Positions 1-9,800 of a DNA stretch of 64,000 bases are shown piece by piece (the first letter of the stretch is position 1; every line of letters starts with the position of its first letter). Made by a program: the position numbers and the translations under genes. The stretch spans positions 124,001 through 188,000 of the forward strand of contig SBGD01000011.1 of assembly GCA_006226775.1 (NCBI GenBank), given 5' to 3'. Source of the stretch: Paracoccaceae bacterium (lineage in GTDB: Bacteria > Pseudomonadota > Alphaproteobacteria > Rhodobacterales > Rhodobacteraceae). The notes beneath the pieces were generated by a model. That model made no database searches, was not told the DNA's origin, and saw nothing but the letters and a program-made list of their open reading frames with translations.

Positions 1-166
1 GGAAGGGGCCGAAGACGCTGTCGAAGCCGAACAGGTAGGCGCAGGTCTCCAGCGGCGCGAGTTCGTTGATGCCGGCGATCTCGACATCCGGATGATCGCT
101 CAGCACCATGCGGGTGATGGTGCGGCCGATGCGGCCGAAACCGTTGATGAAGATGCGAAGGGTCAC
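1..166 (-). CDS. gap: Glyceraldehyde-3-phosphate dehydrogenase-like protein, N-terminal part (runs off the window)
   Basis: The reverse strand from 166 encodes an N-terminus beginning with a GTG start, with the Rossmann signature INGFGRIGRTITRM at residues 7-20 followed by INELAPLETCAYLFGFDS. This is the NAD-binding start of type I GAPDH, which oxidises glyceraldehyde-3-phosphate to 1,3-bisphosphoglycerate. Only about 55 residues are in the window; the catalytic Cys lies outside. The residues after the fingerprint (TCAYLFGFDSVFGPF) differ from the usual THAHLLKYDS form, so a paralogue, for example an erythrose-4-phosphate-type enzyme, is possible. It is divergent from ccmF with a 239-bp spacer. 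Confidence 0.8.
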   Translation of the reverse strand, partial: MTLRIFINGFGRIGRTITRMVLSDHPDVEIAGINELAPLETCAYLFGFDSVFGPF

Positions 167-376
167 CGGGAATCAGCCTCGCGCCAGGGGGTTGTGGGGC
201 CTTGCTTACCCCCGTCATCGCCCCGGGTTCCAGCGCCAAGGACCGCCCGCGCCGCGAAGAAAGCCCGCGAGGGCTTGATGAGCAGCCCCCCCGACCGGCG
301 GGGTGCGGCGAATTGCAGGGCCGATCTACGAAAAGGTGACTTATATCTTCAGGTGCGAGCCTTTAGGACTAGGGCC

Positions 377-399
377 TATGATCCGGCGACCCTTGGAGG
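377..399 (+). promoter_or_regulatory. Candidate -10 box and Shine-Dalgarno of ccmF
   Basis: TATGAT at 377-382 fits a sigma-70 -10 hexamer, but no good -35 lies 16-18 bp upstream. GGAGG at 395-399 is a strong ribosome site six bases before the ccmF ATG and fixes that start. The rest of the 167-405 interval, between the divergent GAPDH-like gene and ccmF, shows no gene or clear operator. Confidence 0.35.
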
Positions 400-405
400 C
401 AGCAC

Positions 406-2397
406 ATGATCCCTGAGCTTGGACAATTCGCACTCGCCCTGGCCCTGGCCGTGGCGCTGGTGCAATCCGTCGTGCCGATGCTGGGCGCATCCCGCGGCAA
501 CCTGGTCTGGATGCGCTCGGCGCAATTCACCGCGCTCGGCCAGATGGTCTTCGTGGCCGGCGCCTTCGGCGCGCTGATGTGGGCCTTCGTGGTCAGCGAC
601 TTCAGCGTGCGCAACGTGGCCGAGAACTCCCATTCCCTCAAGCCGATGCTCTTCAAGGTGGCCGCCACCTGGGGCTCGCACGAAGGCTCGCTGCTGCTCT
701 GGACCCTGATCCTGACGCTCTTCGGCGCAGGTGTCGCGGTCTTCGGCGCCAATATCCCCCATGCCCTGCGCGCCCGCACCCTGAGCGTGCAGGCCTGGAT
801 CTCGGTGGGGTTCCTCAGCTTCATGCTCTTCACCTCCAACCCCTTCGACCGGCTGATGGCGGCGCCGGTGGATGGCAACGACCTCAACCCGCTGTTGCAG
901 GACGTGGGCCTCGCCATGCATCCGCCGCTGCTCTACATCGGCTACGTCGGCTTCTCCATCGTCTTCAGCTTCGCTGTCGCCGCGCTGATCGAGGGCCGGG
1001 TGGATGCCGCCTGGGCGCGCTGGGTCCGGCCCTGGACGCTGGCCGCCTGGATGAGCCTGACCGGCGGCATCGCGCTGGGCTCCTGGTGGGCCTATTACGA
1101 GCTGGGCTGGGGCGGCTGGTGGTTCTGGGACCCGGTGGAAAACGTCAGCTTCATGCCCTGGCTGCTGGGCACGGCGCTGTTGCATTCCGCCATCGTGACG
1201 GAAAAGCGCGGCGCCTTCAAAAGCTGGACCATCCTGCTGGCGATCCTGACATTCTCGCTGTCGCTCTTGGGCACTTTCATTGTCCGCTCGGGCCTGCTGA
1301 CCAGCGTGCATGCCTTTGCCGTCGACCCCGAGCGCGGCGTCTACATCCTGGCGCTCCTGGCGCTGTCCATCGGCGGCTCGCTGACGCTCTACGCGGTGCG
1401 CGCGCCGGCGATGGAGGGCGGCGGGCTCTTTGCGCCGATCAGCCGCGAAGGCGGCCTGCTGGTCAACAACCTGCTTCTGGCCACCGCCACCGGCACGGTG
1501 CTTTTCGGCACGCTCTATCCGCTGTTTCTCGAGGCGCTGACCGGCGACAAGATCTCGGTCGGGCCGCCGTTCTACAATGCCTCCTTCGTGCCGATCATGC
1601 TGCCCCTGGTCTTCGTCATGGCGCTGGGGCCCTTCCTGACCTGGAAACGCGCCGATCTGCGCGGCGTGCTGCAACGGCTGCGGGCGGTGGCGGCGATTTC
1701 GGTCATCGGCGCGCTGGTGGTCTGGTATCTCGTGACCAAGGGGCCGGTGCTGGCGGTGCTGGCCTTCGGCCTGGGGATCTGGCTGTTTCTCGCGGTGCTC
1801 CAGGAATGGGGCGCGAAGATCAAGCTGTTCCGCGCGCCGCTCGGCGAAAGCCTGCGCCGGGCGCGCAACCTGCCGCGTGCCAGCCATGGCATGACGCTGG
1901 CCCATCTGGGGCTGGCGGTCTGCATTTTCGGCTTCGTCGGCTCGTCGGCCTGGAAAGAGGAGGTGGTGGTCTTTGCCAAGCCCGGCACCGAGGTGCAGAT
2001 CGCCGGCTTCGACATCACTTTCGAGGGGGTCGAGCAGGTGCCGGGCCCGAACTACATGGCCTTTCGCGGCACGCTGGTGGTCATGCGGGACGGGGACTTC
2101 GTGCAGAACCTCTACCCCGAACGGCGCAACTACCCGGTGGCGCGCTCGCAGACCACCGAAAGCGCCATCCGCCATACCCTGGCGGGCGATCTCTATGCCG
2201 CGATCTCGGAACCGGCGGCCGAGAATACCGGCAATGCCTGGACCTTGCGGATCCTCTATGAGCCGCTGGTGAACTTCATCTGGATCGGGTCCTTCATGCT
2301 GGTGCTGGGCGGGGCGCTCAGTCTCAGCGACCGTCGCCTGCGTGTCGGCGCGCCGCGCCGGGCCAAGGCGCCCGTGGCGGCGCAACCTGCGGAGTAA
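406..2397 (+). CDS. ccmF: Cytochrome c heme lyase subunit CcmF
   Basis: CcmF is the large integral membrane component of the System I cytochrome c maturation machine. It receives heme from holo-CcmE and, with CcmH, ligates it to apocytochrome CXXCH cysteines at the periplasmic face. The 663-residue product has the expected length and many hydrophobic segments. The tryptophan-rich heme-handling loop WGGWWFWDPVENVSFMPW starts near residue 235. The start has an excellent SD (GGAGG, six bases upstream). It heads a tight ccmF-ccmG-ccmH-ccmI operon with gaps of four bases or less. ccmE and ccmABCD are not in the window, so the system is split in this genome, as is usual in Rhodobacteraceae. Identification is firm. 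Confidence 0.97.
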   Translation: MIPELGQFALALALAVALVQSVVPMLGASRGNLVWMRSAQFTALGQMVFVAGAFGALMWAFVVSDFSVRNVAENSHSLKPMLFKVAATWGSHEGSLLLWTLILTLFGAGVAVFGANIPHALRARTLSVQAWISVGFLSFMLFTSNPFDRLMAAPVDGNDLNPLLQDVGLAMHPPLLYIGYVGFSIVFSFAVAALIEGRVDAAWARWVRPWTLAAWMSLTGGIALGSWWAYYELGWGGWWFWDPVENVSFMPWLLGTALLHSAIVTEKRGAFKSWTILLAILTFSLSLLGTFIVRSGLLTSVHAFAVDPERGVYILALLALSIGGSLTLYAVRAPAMEGGGLFAPISREGGLLVNNLLLATATGTVLFGTLYPLFLEALTGDKISVGPPFYNASFVPIMLPLVFVMALGPFLTWKRADLRGVLQRLRAVAAISVIGALVVWYLVTKGPVLAVLAFGLGIWLFLAVLQEWGAKIKLFRAPLGESLRRARNLPRASHGMTLAHLGLAVCIFGFVGSSAWKEEVVVFAKPGTEVQIAGFDITFEGVEQVPGPNYMAFRGTLVVMRDGDFVQNLYPERRNYPVARSQTTESAIRHTLAGDLYAAISEPAAENTGNAWTLRILYEPLVNFIWIGSFMLVLGGALSLSDRRLRVGAPRRAKAPVAAQPAE

Positions 2398-2401
2398 GTC
2401 A

Positions 2402-2959
2402 ATGCAACGTATTCTTGTGGCGCTGCCGATCCTCGCGGTGATCGTGCTGGGCGGGTTCTTTCTCTGGGGGCTGAACCCGGACCGCGACCCCAATGCCATC
2501 CCCTCGGCGCTGCTGTCGAAACCGGCGCCGAGGTTCGACCTGGGCCCGATTGCCGGGGTGGATAGTCCCGGGCTGAAGACCGAAGACCTGATGGCAGCGG
2601 GCGAGCCTGTGCTGGTCAATGTCTTCGCCTCCTGGTGTGTGCCCTGCCGGGCCGAGCACAAGGTGCTGACCCGGCTGGCGCGCGACGAGGATTTTCCGCT
2701 TTACGGCATCAACTACAAGGACCGGCCCGAGGATGCCCGCAAGTGGCTGGAAGACCTGGGCAATCCCTACGACCGCATCGGCGCGGACGAGAGCGGCCGC
2801 GCCGGCATCGAATGGGGCATCTCGGGCGTGCCCGAGACCTTCCTGGTCGATCCCTCCGGCACCGTGGTCTGGCGCTTTGTCGGCCCGATTGCCACCGAAC
2901 AGAGCCAGGACGAGTTGCGCGCGGCACTGAAGGCCGCACGCGGGGAGGCGGGATCGTGA
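2402..2959 (+). CDS. ccmG: Periplasmic thioredoxin-like protein CcmG/DsbE
   Basis: A membrane-tethered thiol-disulfide oxidoreductase that keeps apocytochrome cysteines, or CcmH, reduced for heme attachment. One N-terminal membrane anchor (residues 3-23) precedes a TlpA/DsbE thioredoxin fold with active site ASWCVPC (around residues 76-82) and the cis-Pro loop SGVPETFLVD. Its 185 residues are standard. The ATG lies four bases after the ccmF stop, with GGAG inside the end of ccmF serving as ribosome site. A longer in-frame start inside ccmF (2342) lacks a signal-anchor start and is rejected. The gene overlaps ccmH by four bases (GTGA). Confidence 0.95.
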   Translation: MQRILVALPILAVIVLGGFFLWGLNPDRDPNAIPSALLSKPAPRFDLGPIAGVDSPGLKTEDLMAAGEPVLVNVFASWCVPCRAEHKVLTRLARDEDFPLYGINYKDRPEDARKWLEDLGNPYDRIGADESGRAGIEWGISGVPETFLVDPSGTVVWRFVGPIATEQSQDELRAALKAARGEAGS

Positions 2960-3447
2960 GGCCTCTGCTGGCGGCCCTGTGCATCATGCTGGCCACCGCG
3001 GTGGCAGCGGTCGAGCCCGACGAGATCCTCGACGATCCGGCGCTCGAGGCCCGGGCGCGCGAGATCTCCAAGGACATCCGCTGCGTGGTCTGCCAGAACG
3101 AGCCGATCGACAGTTCCAACGCCGGGGTGGCGCGCGATCTGCGGCTGCTGATCCGTGAGCGGCTGGTGGCCGGCGACAGCGACGAGGAGGTGGTGCAATA
3201 CCTCGTCGACCGCTATGGCGACTACGTGCTGTTCAACCCGCCCTTCAAACCCACCACCTATGCGCTCTGGCTGGCGCCTTTCGCATTGCTTGGCATCGGC
3301 GCGCTGGCCGCGGGCGTGGCGCTGCGGCGGCGCCGGACCGGCGCCAGCGGCGCGGGCGCAGGCGCGCTCAGCACCGAGGACGAGGCGCGGGTGGCCGCGC
3401 TCATGGCGCGCTACGGGCCGCAGGACACCGACAGGAAAGACGACTGA
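2956..3447 (+). CDS. ccmH: Cytochrome c maturation protein CcmH (CcmL/CycL type)
   Basis: A small thiol-oxidoreductase subunit that works with CcmF and CcmI, reducing or presenting the apocytochrome CXXCH. It has an N-terminal signal sequence (MRPLLAALCIMLATAVAA), then the family hallmark RCVVCQNEPIDSSNA near residue 40 (RCxxCQ), and a C-terminal transmembrane segment around residues 103-123 followed by a basic stretch. The GTG start at 2956 overlaps the ccmG stop (GTGA), which argues for translational coupling. The 163-residue length suits the short CcmH that pairs with a separate CcmI. Confidence 0.94.
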   Translation: MRPLLAALCIMLATAVAAVEPDEILDDPALEARAREISKDIRCVVCQNEPIDSSNAGVARDLRLLIRERLVAGDSDEEVVQYLVDRYGDYVLFNPPFKPTTYALWLAPFALLGIGALAAGVALRRRRTGASGAGAGALSTEDEARVAALMARYGPQDTDRKDD

Positions 3448-3450
3448 GGC

Positions 3451-4599
3451 ATGATGTTCTGGATTTCCGCAGCAGGCATGGCGCTCTTGGCGGCGCTGGT
3501 CATTCTCCTGCCGCTCTGGCGGCGGGGCGGCCGGCAGGTCGATCACCGCGATGGCGCGCTGGCGATCTTCGTCGACCAGTTGAAGGAGGTCGAGGACGAG
3601 CGCGCCCGCGGGTTGATCTCGCCCGAGGAGGCCGGCGCGGCCAGCATCGAGATCAAGCGCCGGATGCTGGCGGTCGAGCGGCAGGAGGGCGGCGGCTCGG
3701 TCCGCACCGTCGGCGGCGCCATGGTGCTGATGGCGCTGGCGCTGGTGGTGCCGGTTCTGGCGGGCGGCATCTACGTGCTGACCGGCACGCCGGGGGTCGA
3801 GAGCCAGCCCTTTGCCCAGCGCGCCGGCGAGCGCGAGGAGGATGCGCGGATCGTCGAACTGGCCGAGCGGCTGCACACCCGGCTGAGCGGCGAGGCCGAT
3901 GGCGGCGCCACCGAGGGCTGGGAGCTTCTGGCGCAGACCTACATGAAGATGGGCCGCTACGCCGACGCCGCCGAGGCGCTGGCGCGGATCATCGACCGGC
4001 CCGACGCCCATTCCGGCCACCTGACGCAATATGCCGAGGCGCTGATCGCCGCCGCCGACGGCGTGGTGACCGAGACCGCCGGGGCCGCCATCGACCGGGC
4101 GCTGGAGATGGACGTGCTGAACCCGGCGGCAAGCTACTACAAGGCGCAATGGCTGGAACAGGAGGGCCGCCTGGCCGAGGCGCGCGAGCTTCTGGTGCTT
4201 CGGGTCAGCCAGGAAGAGAGCGTCCAGCCGTGGATGGCGTTCTTCATCCGCCAGATCAACCGCATCAGCGCCCAGACCGGCGACGCCCCGGTGACGCTTT
4301 CCGATTTCGTCGAGGACCGCGGCCCCTCCGCCGAGGATGTCGAGGCGGCGGGCGAGATGTCGCCCGAGGAGCGGGCCGCGTTCATCCAGTCCATGGTCGA
4401 CCAACTGGCGGCGCGGCTGGAAGAGGAGCCGGGCGATCTCGACGGCTGGCTGCAACTGGCGCGCGCCTATGGGGTGCTGGGGCGGTCCGACGAGGCGCTG
4501 GAGGCCTACCGCGCGGCGGAAGGGCTTCTGGACGGGCTGGCGGAGAGCGATCCGCGGCGGGGGATCGTGGCGCAGGGGATCGCGTCGAACGGCGGGTAG
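3451..4599 (+). CDS. ccmI: Apocytochrome chaperone CcmI (CycH)
   Basis: CcmI binds the C-terminal helix of apocytochrome c and delivers it to CcmF/H. Two transmembrane segments flank a cytoplasmic loop: residues 3-22, a loop with a basic/acidic amphipathic stretch (DQLKEVEDERARGLISPEE), and a second segment near residues 90-110. TPR-like helical repeats follow (EGWELLAQTYMKMGRYADAAEALA; DGWLQLARAYGVLGRSDEALEAY). It starts three bases after the ccmH stop; ATGs at 3451 and 3454 are both possible. It is the last gene of the ccm operon and is followed by a hairpin element at 4616-4669. Confidence 0.93.
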   Translation: MMFWISAAGMALLAALVILLPLWRRGGRQVDHRDGALAIFVDQLKEVEDERARGLISPEEAGAASIEIKRRMLAVERQEGGGSVRTVGGAMVLMALALVVPVLAGGIYVLTGTPGVESQPFAQRAGEREEDARIVELAERLHTRLSGEADGGATEGWELLAQTYMKMGRYADAAEALARIIDRPDAHSGHLTQYAEALIAAADGVVTETAGAAIDRALEMDVLNPAASYYKAQWLEQEGRLAEARELLVLRVSQEESVQPWMAFFIRQINRISAQTGDAPVTLSDFVEDRGPSAEDVEAAGEMSPEERAAFIQSMVDQLAARLEEEPGDLDGWLQLARAYGVLGRSDEALEAYRAAEGLLDGLAESDPRRGIVAQGIASNGG

Positions 4600-4615
4600 T
4601 GCTGGTTGGGCGTGC

Positions 4616-4669
4616 GGGAGCGAGGGGCCAGCCCCTCGCGCTCCCCGGAGTTTACTTGGCAAGATGAAG
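4616..4669 (+). repeat. Interspersed hairpin plus 'GGAGTTTA..GGCAAGATGAAG' element, copy E
   Basis: A strong stem (GGGAGC-GAGGGGC / GCCCCTC-GC-GCTCCC, 4616-4645) is followed by GGAGTTTACTTGGCAAGATG and AAG (4647-4669). The same tail occurs at 63624-63646 and, on the other strand, at 63810-63833; a related GGGATATTT..AGAGAAG tail occurs at four more sites. Its place just after ccmI and before the convergent scsB-like gene suggests a transcription end or mRNA-stabilising element. Confidence 0.7.
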
Positions 4670-4689
4670 GGGCTTGGGGGCGGTGGGTA

Positions 4690-6714
4690 TCAGCCGCCGG
4701 CCTTGTCCAGTGCGTCGTAGACAGCTTTTTCGCTGAGCAGCTCGGGCAGGGGGACGCCATCGGGGGCGCCGGGGCCGTAGACGGCGTTGAAGGGGATGCC
4801 GTAGCGGTTGAAGCGTTCGAGATAGGCGGAGATCTCGGGGTCGGGGCGGGTCCAGTCGGCCTGCATGGCGACGATGCCCTCGGAGGCCAGCGTTTCGGCC
4901 ACCGGGTCGCGGTCGAGCACCAGCGCCTTGTTCGCCTTGCAGGTCAGGCACCAGTCGGCGGTGACATCGACGAAGACCACACGGCCCGCGGCCACATGGG
5001 CCGGGATCGCGGCTTCGTCGAAGACTTGCCAGCGGGTCGCGACCTGGGCGGCGGCCAGTGGCGCCGGGCTGCGCAGGGCGGGCAGGGCGATGGCCACCAG
5101 CGCCAGCACGCCCACCGCCAGCGCCCGGCCCGGCAGGCGGCGCAGCGCCAGTGCGGCGACGATCGCCGCCATGAGAAGTGCCGTGACCCCGGCAGAGGCC
5201 AGCCCCGCGACCCCGGCCAGCACGAAGAACAGCCAGGCGGCGGTCAGCGCCAGCAGCCCGCCCATCACCGTTTTGAGCACCAGCATCCAGCGGCCGGGTT
5301 TCGGCAGCACCGCCACCACGCCGGGGAAGGCCGCCACCGCGAGGTAAGGCAGCGCCAGCCCGAGGCCCAGCGCGGTGAAGATCACCGCGATGTCGCGCGC
5401 GCCGCCCGACAGGGCAAAGGCCACCGCGGTGCCGAGGAAGGGCGCCGAGCAGGGCGTGGCCAGCACCGCGGCAAAGGCGCCGGTGGCGAAATCGCCGAGA
5501 TGGCCGCTGCCGCCGGCGCTTGCCATGCGGGTCTGCCAGGCGGCGGGCAATTGCACCTCGAACAGCCCGAAGAGATTGGCGGCAAAGACCACCAGGATGG
5601 CGATCATCGTGGTCAGGAACACCGGGCTCTGGAATTGCAGCCCCCAGCCCACCGCGTGGCCCATGCTCTGCAGCCCCCAGGTCACCGCCGCCAGGGCCCA
5701 GAAGAAGACCAGCACGCCGAAGGCCGCCCAGAGGAACCCCGAGCGCACCCGCGCCCGGCCCTTGGCGGCGCTCTGCACCGCCGAGGCCAGCTTGATCGAC
5801 AGCACCGGCAGCACGCAGGGCATGACGTTGAGGATCAGCCCGCCCAGCACCGCGATCAGCGCCATGGCCCAGAGACCGCGCCTTGCGGCGGGCGGCGGCG
5901 GGGCGGTGCCGTCCAGCGGCGCGGCGAGGGTGGCGGCAAAGCGCCCGTCGGTCACGGTGAGGCTGAGTGGCGGGACCTCCTCGGGGGTGTAGAGCAGCGG
6001 GACCTCGGCCCAGATCCGGGTGCCGCCGCGGTCGGTCAGCAGCCTCGGCTTGCCGAAGATCGCCTCGCCCAGTTCGGGAAAGATGTCCGGCGCGGCAAAG
6101 CCGGCCTCGCGGCGCAGCGCCAGGGTCAGGCTATGGTCGTCCAGATGCGCGCCTTCCACCGTCACGCCGCTCGCCGCACCCTCCAAGGGCACGCGGGCCA
6201 GGGCATCGGCGAGGATCCCGGCCGCACCGGCGTCGATGCCGGTGGCGGCGGGCAAGGGCAGGGTGAGGTCGAAATCCTCGGGGATGCAGATGTCCTTGCA
6301 GACCAGCAGCCGCGCCCGGGCGTGCAGCAGGGCGGGGGCGCCGGGCTCGGCCAGGGTGATGCGGATCGGAAAGGTGACCTCGCCGCCATAGCCGAAATTC
6401 TCGATCTCGAAGGCGGTAAAGCGGGTGGGGGCGGGAAAGAGCAGCTCGGCGGCAGCCACGTTGCGCGATTGCGACCAGTCCAGCTCGGGCGGCAGGCCGA
6501 CCTCGCCGGGGCTGCGCCAATAGGTCTTCCAGCCGTCCTGCATGGTGACCACCAGCCCGGCCGAGACCGAACCCGCCTCCGGGCCGACGCCCGCTTCGGC
6601 GGTGATCAGCCGGGCGCTGAGGGCGGCGGCGTCATGACGCGCGGACGTGGCGGCGGAAAGCGCGACCGGCAGGAGGCCGACCAGCAGGACGCAGAACAGC
6701 CGGAACAGGCGCAT
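4690..6714 (-). CDS. ScsB/DsbD-family thiol:disulfide interchange protein
   Basis: A membrane transporter of reducing power from cytoplasmic thioredoxin to periplasmic partners. The signal peptide (MRLFRLFCVLLVGLLPVALSA) is followed by a DsbD_N/ScsB-type domain with a CKDIC cysteine pair near residues 139-143. A CcdA/DsbD membrane core follows, with NVMPCVLPVLSIK and TPCSAPFLG, the two membrane-embedded redox cysteines. A C-terminal thioredoxin domain has DWCLTC near residue 588. The start at 6714 is chosen because GAGGAG lies eight bases upstream and a signal peptide begins there; a longer frame to 6798 is unsupported. Converging on the ccm operon, it plausibly supplies electrons to CcmG/CcmH. 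The large N-terminal domain favours ScsB over classical DsbD. Confidence 0.88.
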   Translation of the reverse strand: MRLFRLFCVLLVGLLPVALSAATSARHDAAALSARLITAEAGVGPEAGSVSAGLVVTMQDGWKTYWRSPGEVGLPPELDWSQSRNVAAAELLFPAPTRFTAFEIENFGYGGEVTFPIRITLAEPGAPALLHARARLLVCKDICIPEDFDLTLPLPAATGIDAGAAGILADALARVPLEGAASGVTVEGAHLDDHSLTLALRREAGFAAPDIFPELGEAIFGKPRLLTDRGGTRIWAEVPLLYTPEEVPPLSLTVTDGRFAATLAAPLDGTAPPPPAARRGLWAMALIAVLGGLILNVMPCVLPVLSIKLASAVQSAAKGRARVRSGFLWAAFGVLVFFWALAAVTWGLQSMGHAVGWGLQFQSPVFLTTMIAILVVFAANLFGLFEVQLPAAWQTRMASAGGSGHLGDFATGAFAAVLATPCSAPFLGTAVAFALSGGARDIAVIFTALGLGLALPYLAVAAFPGVVAVLPKPGRWMLVLKTVMGGLLALTAAWLFFVLAGVAGLASAGVTALLMAAIVAALALRRLPGRALAVGVLALVAIALPALRSPAPLAAAQVATRWQVFDEAAIPAHVAAGRVVFVDVTADWCLTCKANKALVLDRDPVAETLASEGIVAMQADWTRPDPEISAYLERFNRYGIPFNAVYGPGAPDGVPLPELLSEKAVYDALDKAGG

Positions 6715-6827
6715 GATGTCTCCTCTCGGACGCAACGGACGGGTCGACACGAGATATGCGCCATGTGCCCGCCGGGGTCGAGTGGGGCAGATGGTCACTT
6801 TGGCGCGATCCGGGCGGCGGGCCGCGC

Positions 6828-9800
6828 TCAGCCGCGCGGCATCCGCAGCACGACGTTGCGGCCACCCTTGACGTAGCTCAACTGGCCCTCGCCGATGGCC
6901 GAGACCCGCCCGCCGTCGATCCGGTCGCCCACCTTGACCTTCTTGTAGCGGCCATTGGCCAGCCGGATCAGCGCCCGGCGGCTGGAGGGTTTGCCATAGA
7001 CGCCGATCAGGTTGACCCGGCGCAGGTTGAGGGCGTTCTTTTCGGTGGCCGCGGCGGCGACCGTGGTGGTCGTGGGGATGCGCGGCGTCACGGTGCGCGG
7101 GGCGACGGCGGCGCTCGAGGTGGTGCTGGCGGCGGGAGGCGCGGCGGCGGCGGCCTCTTCGGCGCGTTTGACCAGCGTGTCGATGTTCGACGGACGCCGT
7201 TTCGGCGTGACCGAGGCGGCGACGGCCAGCGCGCTGGCCTCGATGTCCTTTTCGGCCTCGGTCTTGTCCTCGGCCTGCTCGGGGCGCACCTTGGGGCGTT
7301 TCTGGCGCAACTCGTCAAGGCTGATGCCGCCGAGGTTGGCGCGTTCGTTCTGTTCTTCCAGGTCGCCGGGCCGCGGCCGCGGGCGCAGCCCGTCCAGCGT
7401 CGGGTCGATGACCACCGGATCGGCGCTGGTCTCGGGTTCGGGCTCGGCGGCCGGGGCCTCCTCTGCCGGCTCGGCGGCGGTGCCGGGCTGCGCCGCCTCG
7501 GGCAGGGCGGCGGGCTGCGGCACCTCGGTGCCCGGGCGCAGCGGCGGCTTGACCGGCGGCGGGCCCAGCACCAGCAGGAAGCCCGCGGGATGGCGGACGC
7601 CTTCGGGGGTCGGCTCGATCAGCCCGTTCTCGTCGAAGGTCAGCCCCGCATCCGGCGGATAGGGATTGATCTGCGCGGAGGGCGCCACGTCGGTGGTCGC
7701 CTCGCGCGCGGAGGGGATGGCCACGGCATCGCCGACCGAGACGCCGGGGTCGATCGAGGCGACGTAGACATCGCCGATCTCGGCCTGGTCCGGGACATCC
7801 GGCGCCAGCGGCGCGCGCTGCCAGATGCCGGTGGCGGCATAGCGCGCCTCGGCCTGCTCGGGGCTCAGTTGCTCGGCCTCGAAGGGCACCGACAGCCCGT
7901 CGACCTGGTCATCCACCAGCTCGCGGCTCATGGCCGGGACGCCTTCGCTGAGCGCGGCGACATTGATGGCGCTGGGATCCTGCGGGTCGGGGACCGCCTC
8001 GGTGCCGGGCAGGGCAAGCGCGGTCTCGGGCAGGGGGTCCACCACCGGCTGCGGCGGTGCCTCGGTGCCGGCCGGGTCGATCGGGCCGCTTTCGATCACC
8101 GCGGGCACCGTGGCGCTGGCCACCGGCGTCTCGGCGGATTTGCGGAACAGCCCGGCGAGCCCGTCCTCGAGGAAGATCGAGGCCACCGCGGCCACCGCCA
8201 GCAGCAAGAGCAGCAGGACGGTGGTCAGGATCAGCCCCAGAAAACGCGGCTTGCCGCCGACCTTCTGCTGGCCGCGGGCGCCGAAGACCGTCATCCGGTC
8301 GCTTTCGTCCATCACCGCGCCGCTGGCCAGCGCGGCCGCAGCCCCCTTGCCGCGGCCGAATTTCGGCTTGCGGAGGGCGCCGGGCCGGTCGTTGGCGGCT
8401 TTCTTTTTGGCGGCGCGCCGGCTGGCGAAGCCGATGGTCCGGGCCGCGCTTTTCTCGTCGAGTTCGGCGGGGGCCTCGGTCGCGGGGGTGCCGATGGGCG
8501 CGGGGGCCTTTGGCAGCGGCTCGGGTTTCGGTCGGTTGGTCAGCGACTCGCGCGCCTTGGCGGCGAGTTCGGCGGCAATGTCGCGCGGCTCGTCCACCGG
8601 GGTGACGTTGAGGCGCGGCGCGGGCGTGGCCGGGTCGGGCACCGCGCTGAGGCTTGTAGCGGGACGCGGCGGCGGCGCCTCGCGCTGGGCGCGGATGGAG
8701 CTGAAGCCGGGGGTTTCCAGCGGCGCATCCACCGGCAGCGGCTTGGGCGCCGGCGGCACGGTCCTGGCCGGGGCGGCTTTCGGGCCGGGCAGCGGCGGGG
8801 CCTTGGCGGCGGGAGTGTCCTTGGGTGCGGGTTTGGCGGCGGGCTTGTCGCTGGGCGCGGCGGCACCGGGTTGCGCCTTGGGCGCGGCTGCGGCGGCAGG
8901 CTTGTCGTTGGATTGGGCCTTGGCGGCGGGCTTGTCCTTGGGCGTGTCCTTGGCGCCGGGCTGGTCGCTGGAGGGCACCTTGGCAACGGGTTCGTCCTTG
9001 GGCGCGGCGGCAGCGGGTTGCACCTTGGGCGGGGCCTCGGCGACGGGTTGGTCGCTGGGCTGCGTCTTTTCGACGGGCTTGTCCTTGGGCGTGTCCTTGG
9101 CGGCAGGCTGGTCGCTGGGCGGCTCCTTGGCAGCAGGCTTGTCGCTGGGCTGCGTCTTGGCGGCGGGTGTGTCCTTGGGCGCGTCCTTGGCGGCGGGTTT
9201 GTCGCTGGGCGGCGCTTCGGCGGCGGGTTTGGCCGGTGGCGCCTTGTCCGCCGGGGCGGGTTTCGCCGACTTAGATGGCTTGTTCTCCGGCTCCGGTTGC
9301 TTGACCGCCTTGTCTTCCGATCCCTTGTCCTCGGGATCGGGCGTTTTCGCTGCCGGTTTCGCAGTCGGTTTGTCCTCGGGGGCCTTGTCCGCCGGGGCGG
9401 ATTTGGTCGGTTCCGCCTTCGGCGCCGGGCTCTTCGCGGGCACATCGCTCTGGGCCGCGGGTTTGGGCGCGGCGGGTTTGGACTCGGGTGACTCTACCGG
9501 ATCCAGCGCGGTGTTTGCCGTCGCTTCCGCCTTGGGGTCTTCCTTGGCGGGCTTCGGCTCGGCCTTGGGTGCGACAGTGGCTTCGGGTTTCGGCGCGGGC
9601 TTGACCGGCTCCGGCTCGGAGGCCGGGCTTACGGCTTCAGTCACCGGCACCGATTCGGGCTCTGCCTTGGCGGCGGACTTCTCCTGTGGCGGAGTCTGCG
9701 GCTTGGCCACTGCCGCGTCAAGGTCCGGCGGCGGGCCGTCGAGAATCGAGATCGGCGCGTCGTCGCCCTGGACCGTCACGCCCGGCGTCAGCGTGGTCAG

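Noticed and set aside
92-409. 105-codon frame upstream of ccmF
   Set aside because: It overlaps the GAPDH-like gene and the ccmF leader, has no ribosome site and no recognisable protein pattern.
376-2661. A 761-codon open frame antisense to ccmF/ccmG, and similar long antisense frames elsewhere (for example 4606-6876, 6756-9491, 37542-40469)
   Set aside because: They are shadows created by high GC and strong third-position bias; the products are Arg/Gly/His-rich without domains, and clear conserved genes lie on the other strand.
8780-9480. Possible DNA-level tandem repeat or assembly artefact in the large membrane protein gene
   Set aside because: The repeats preserve the reading frame and vary at codon positions as expected of a natural Lys/Pro/Ala linker.
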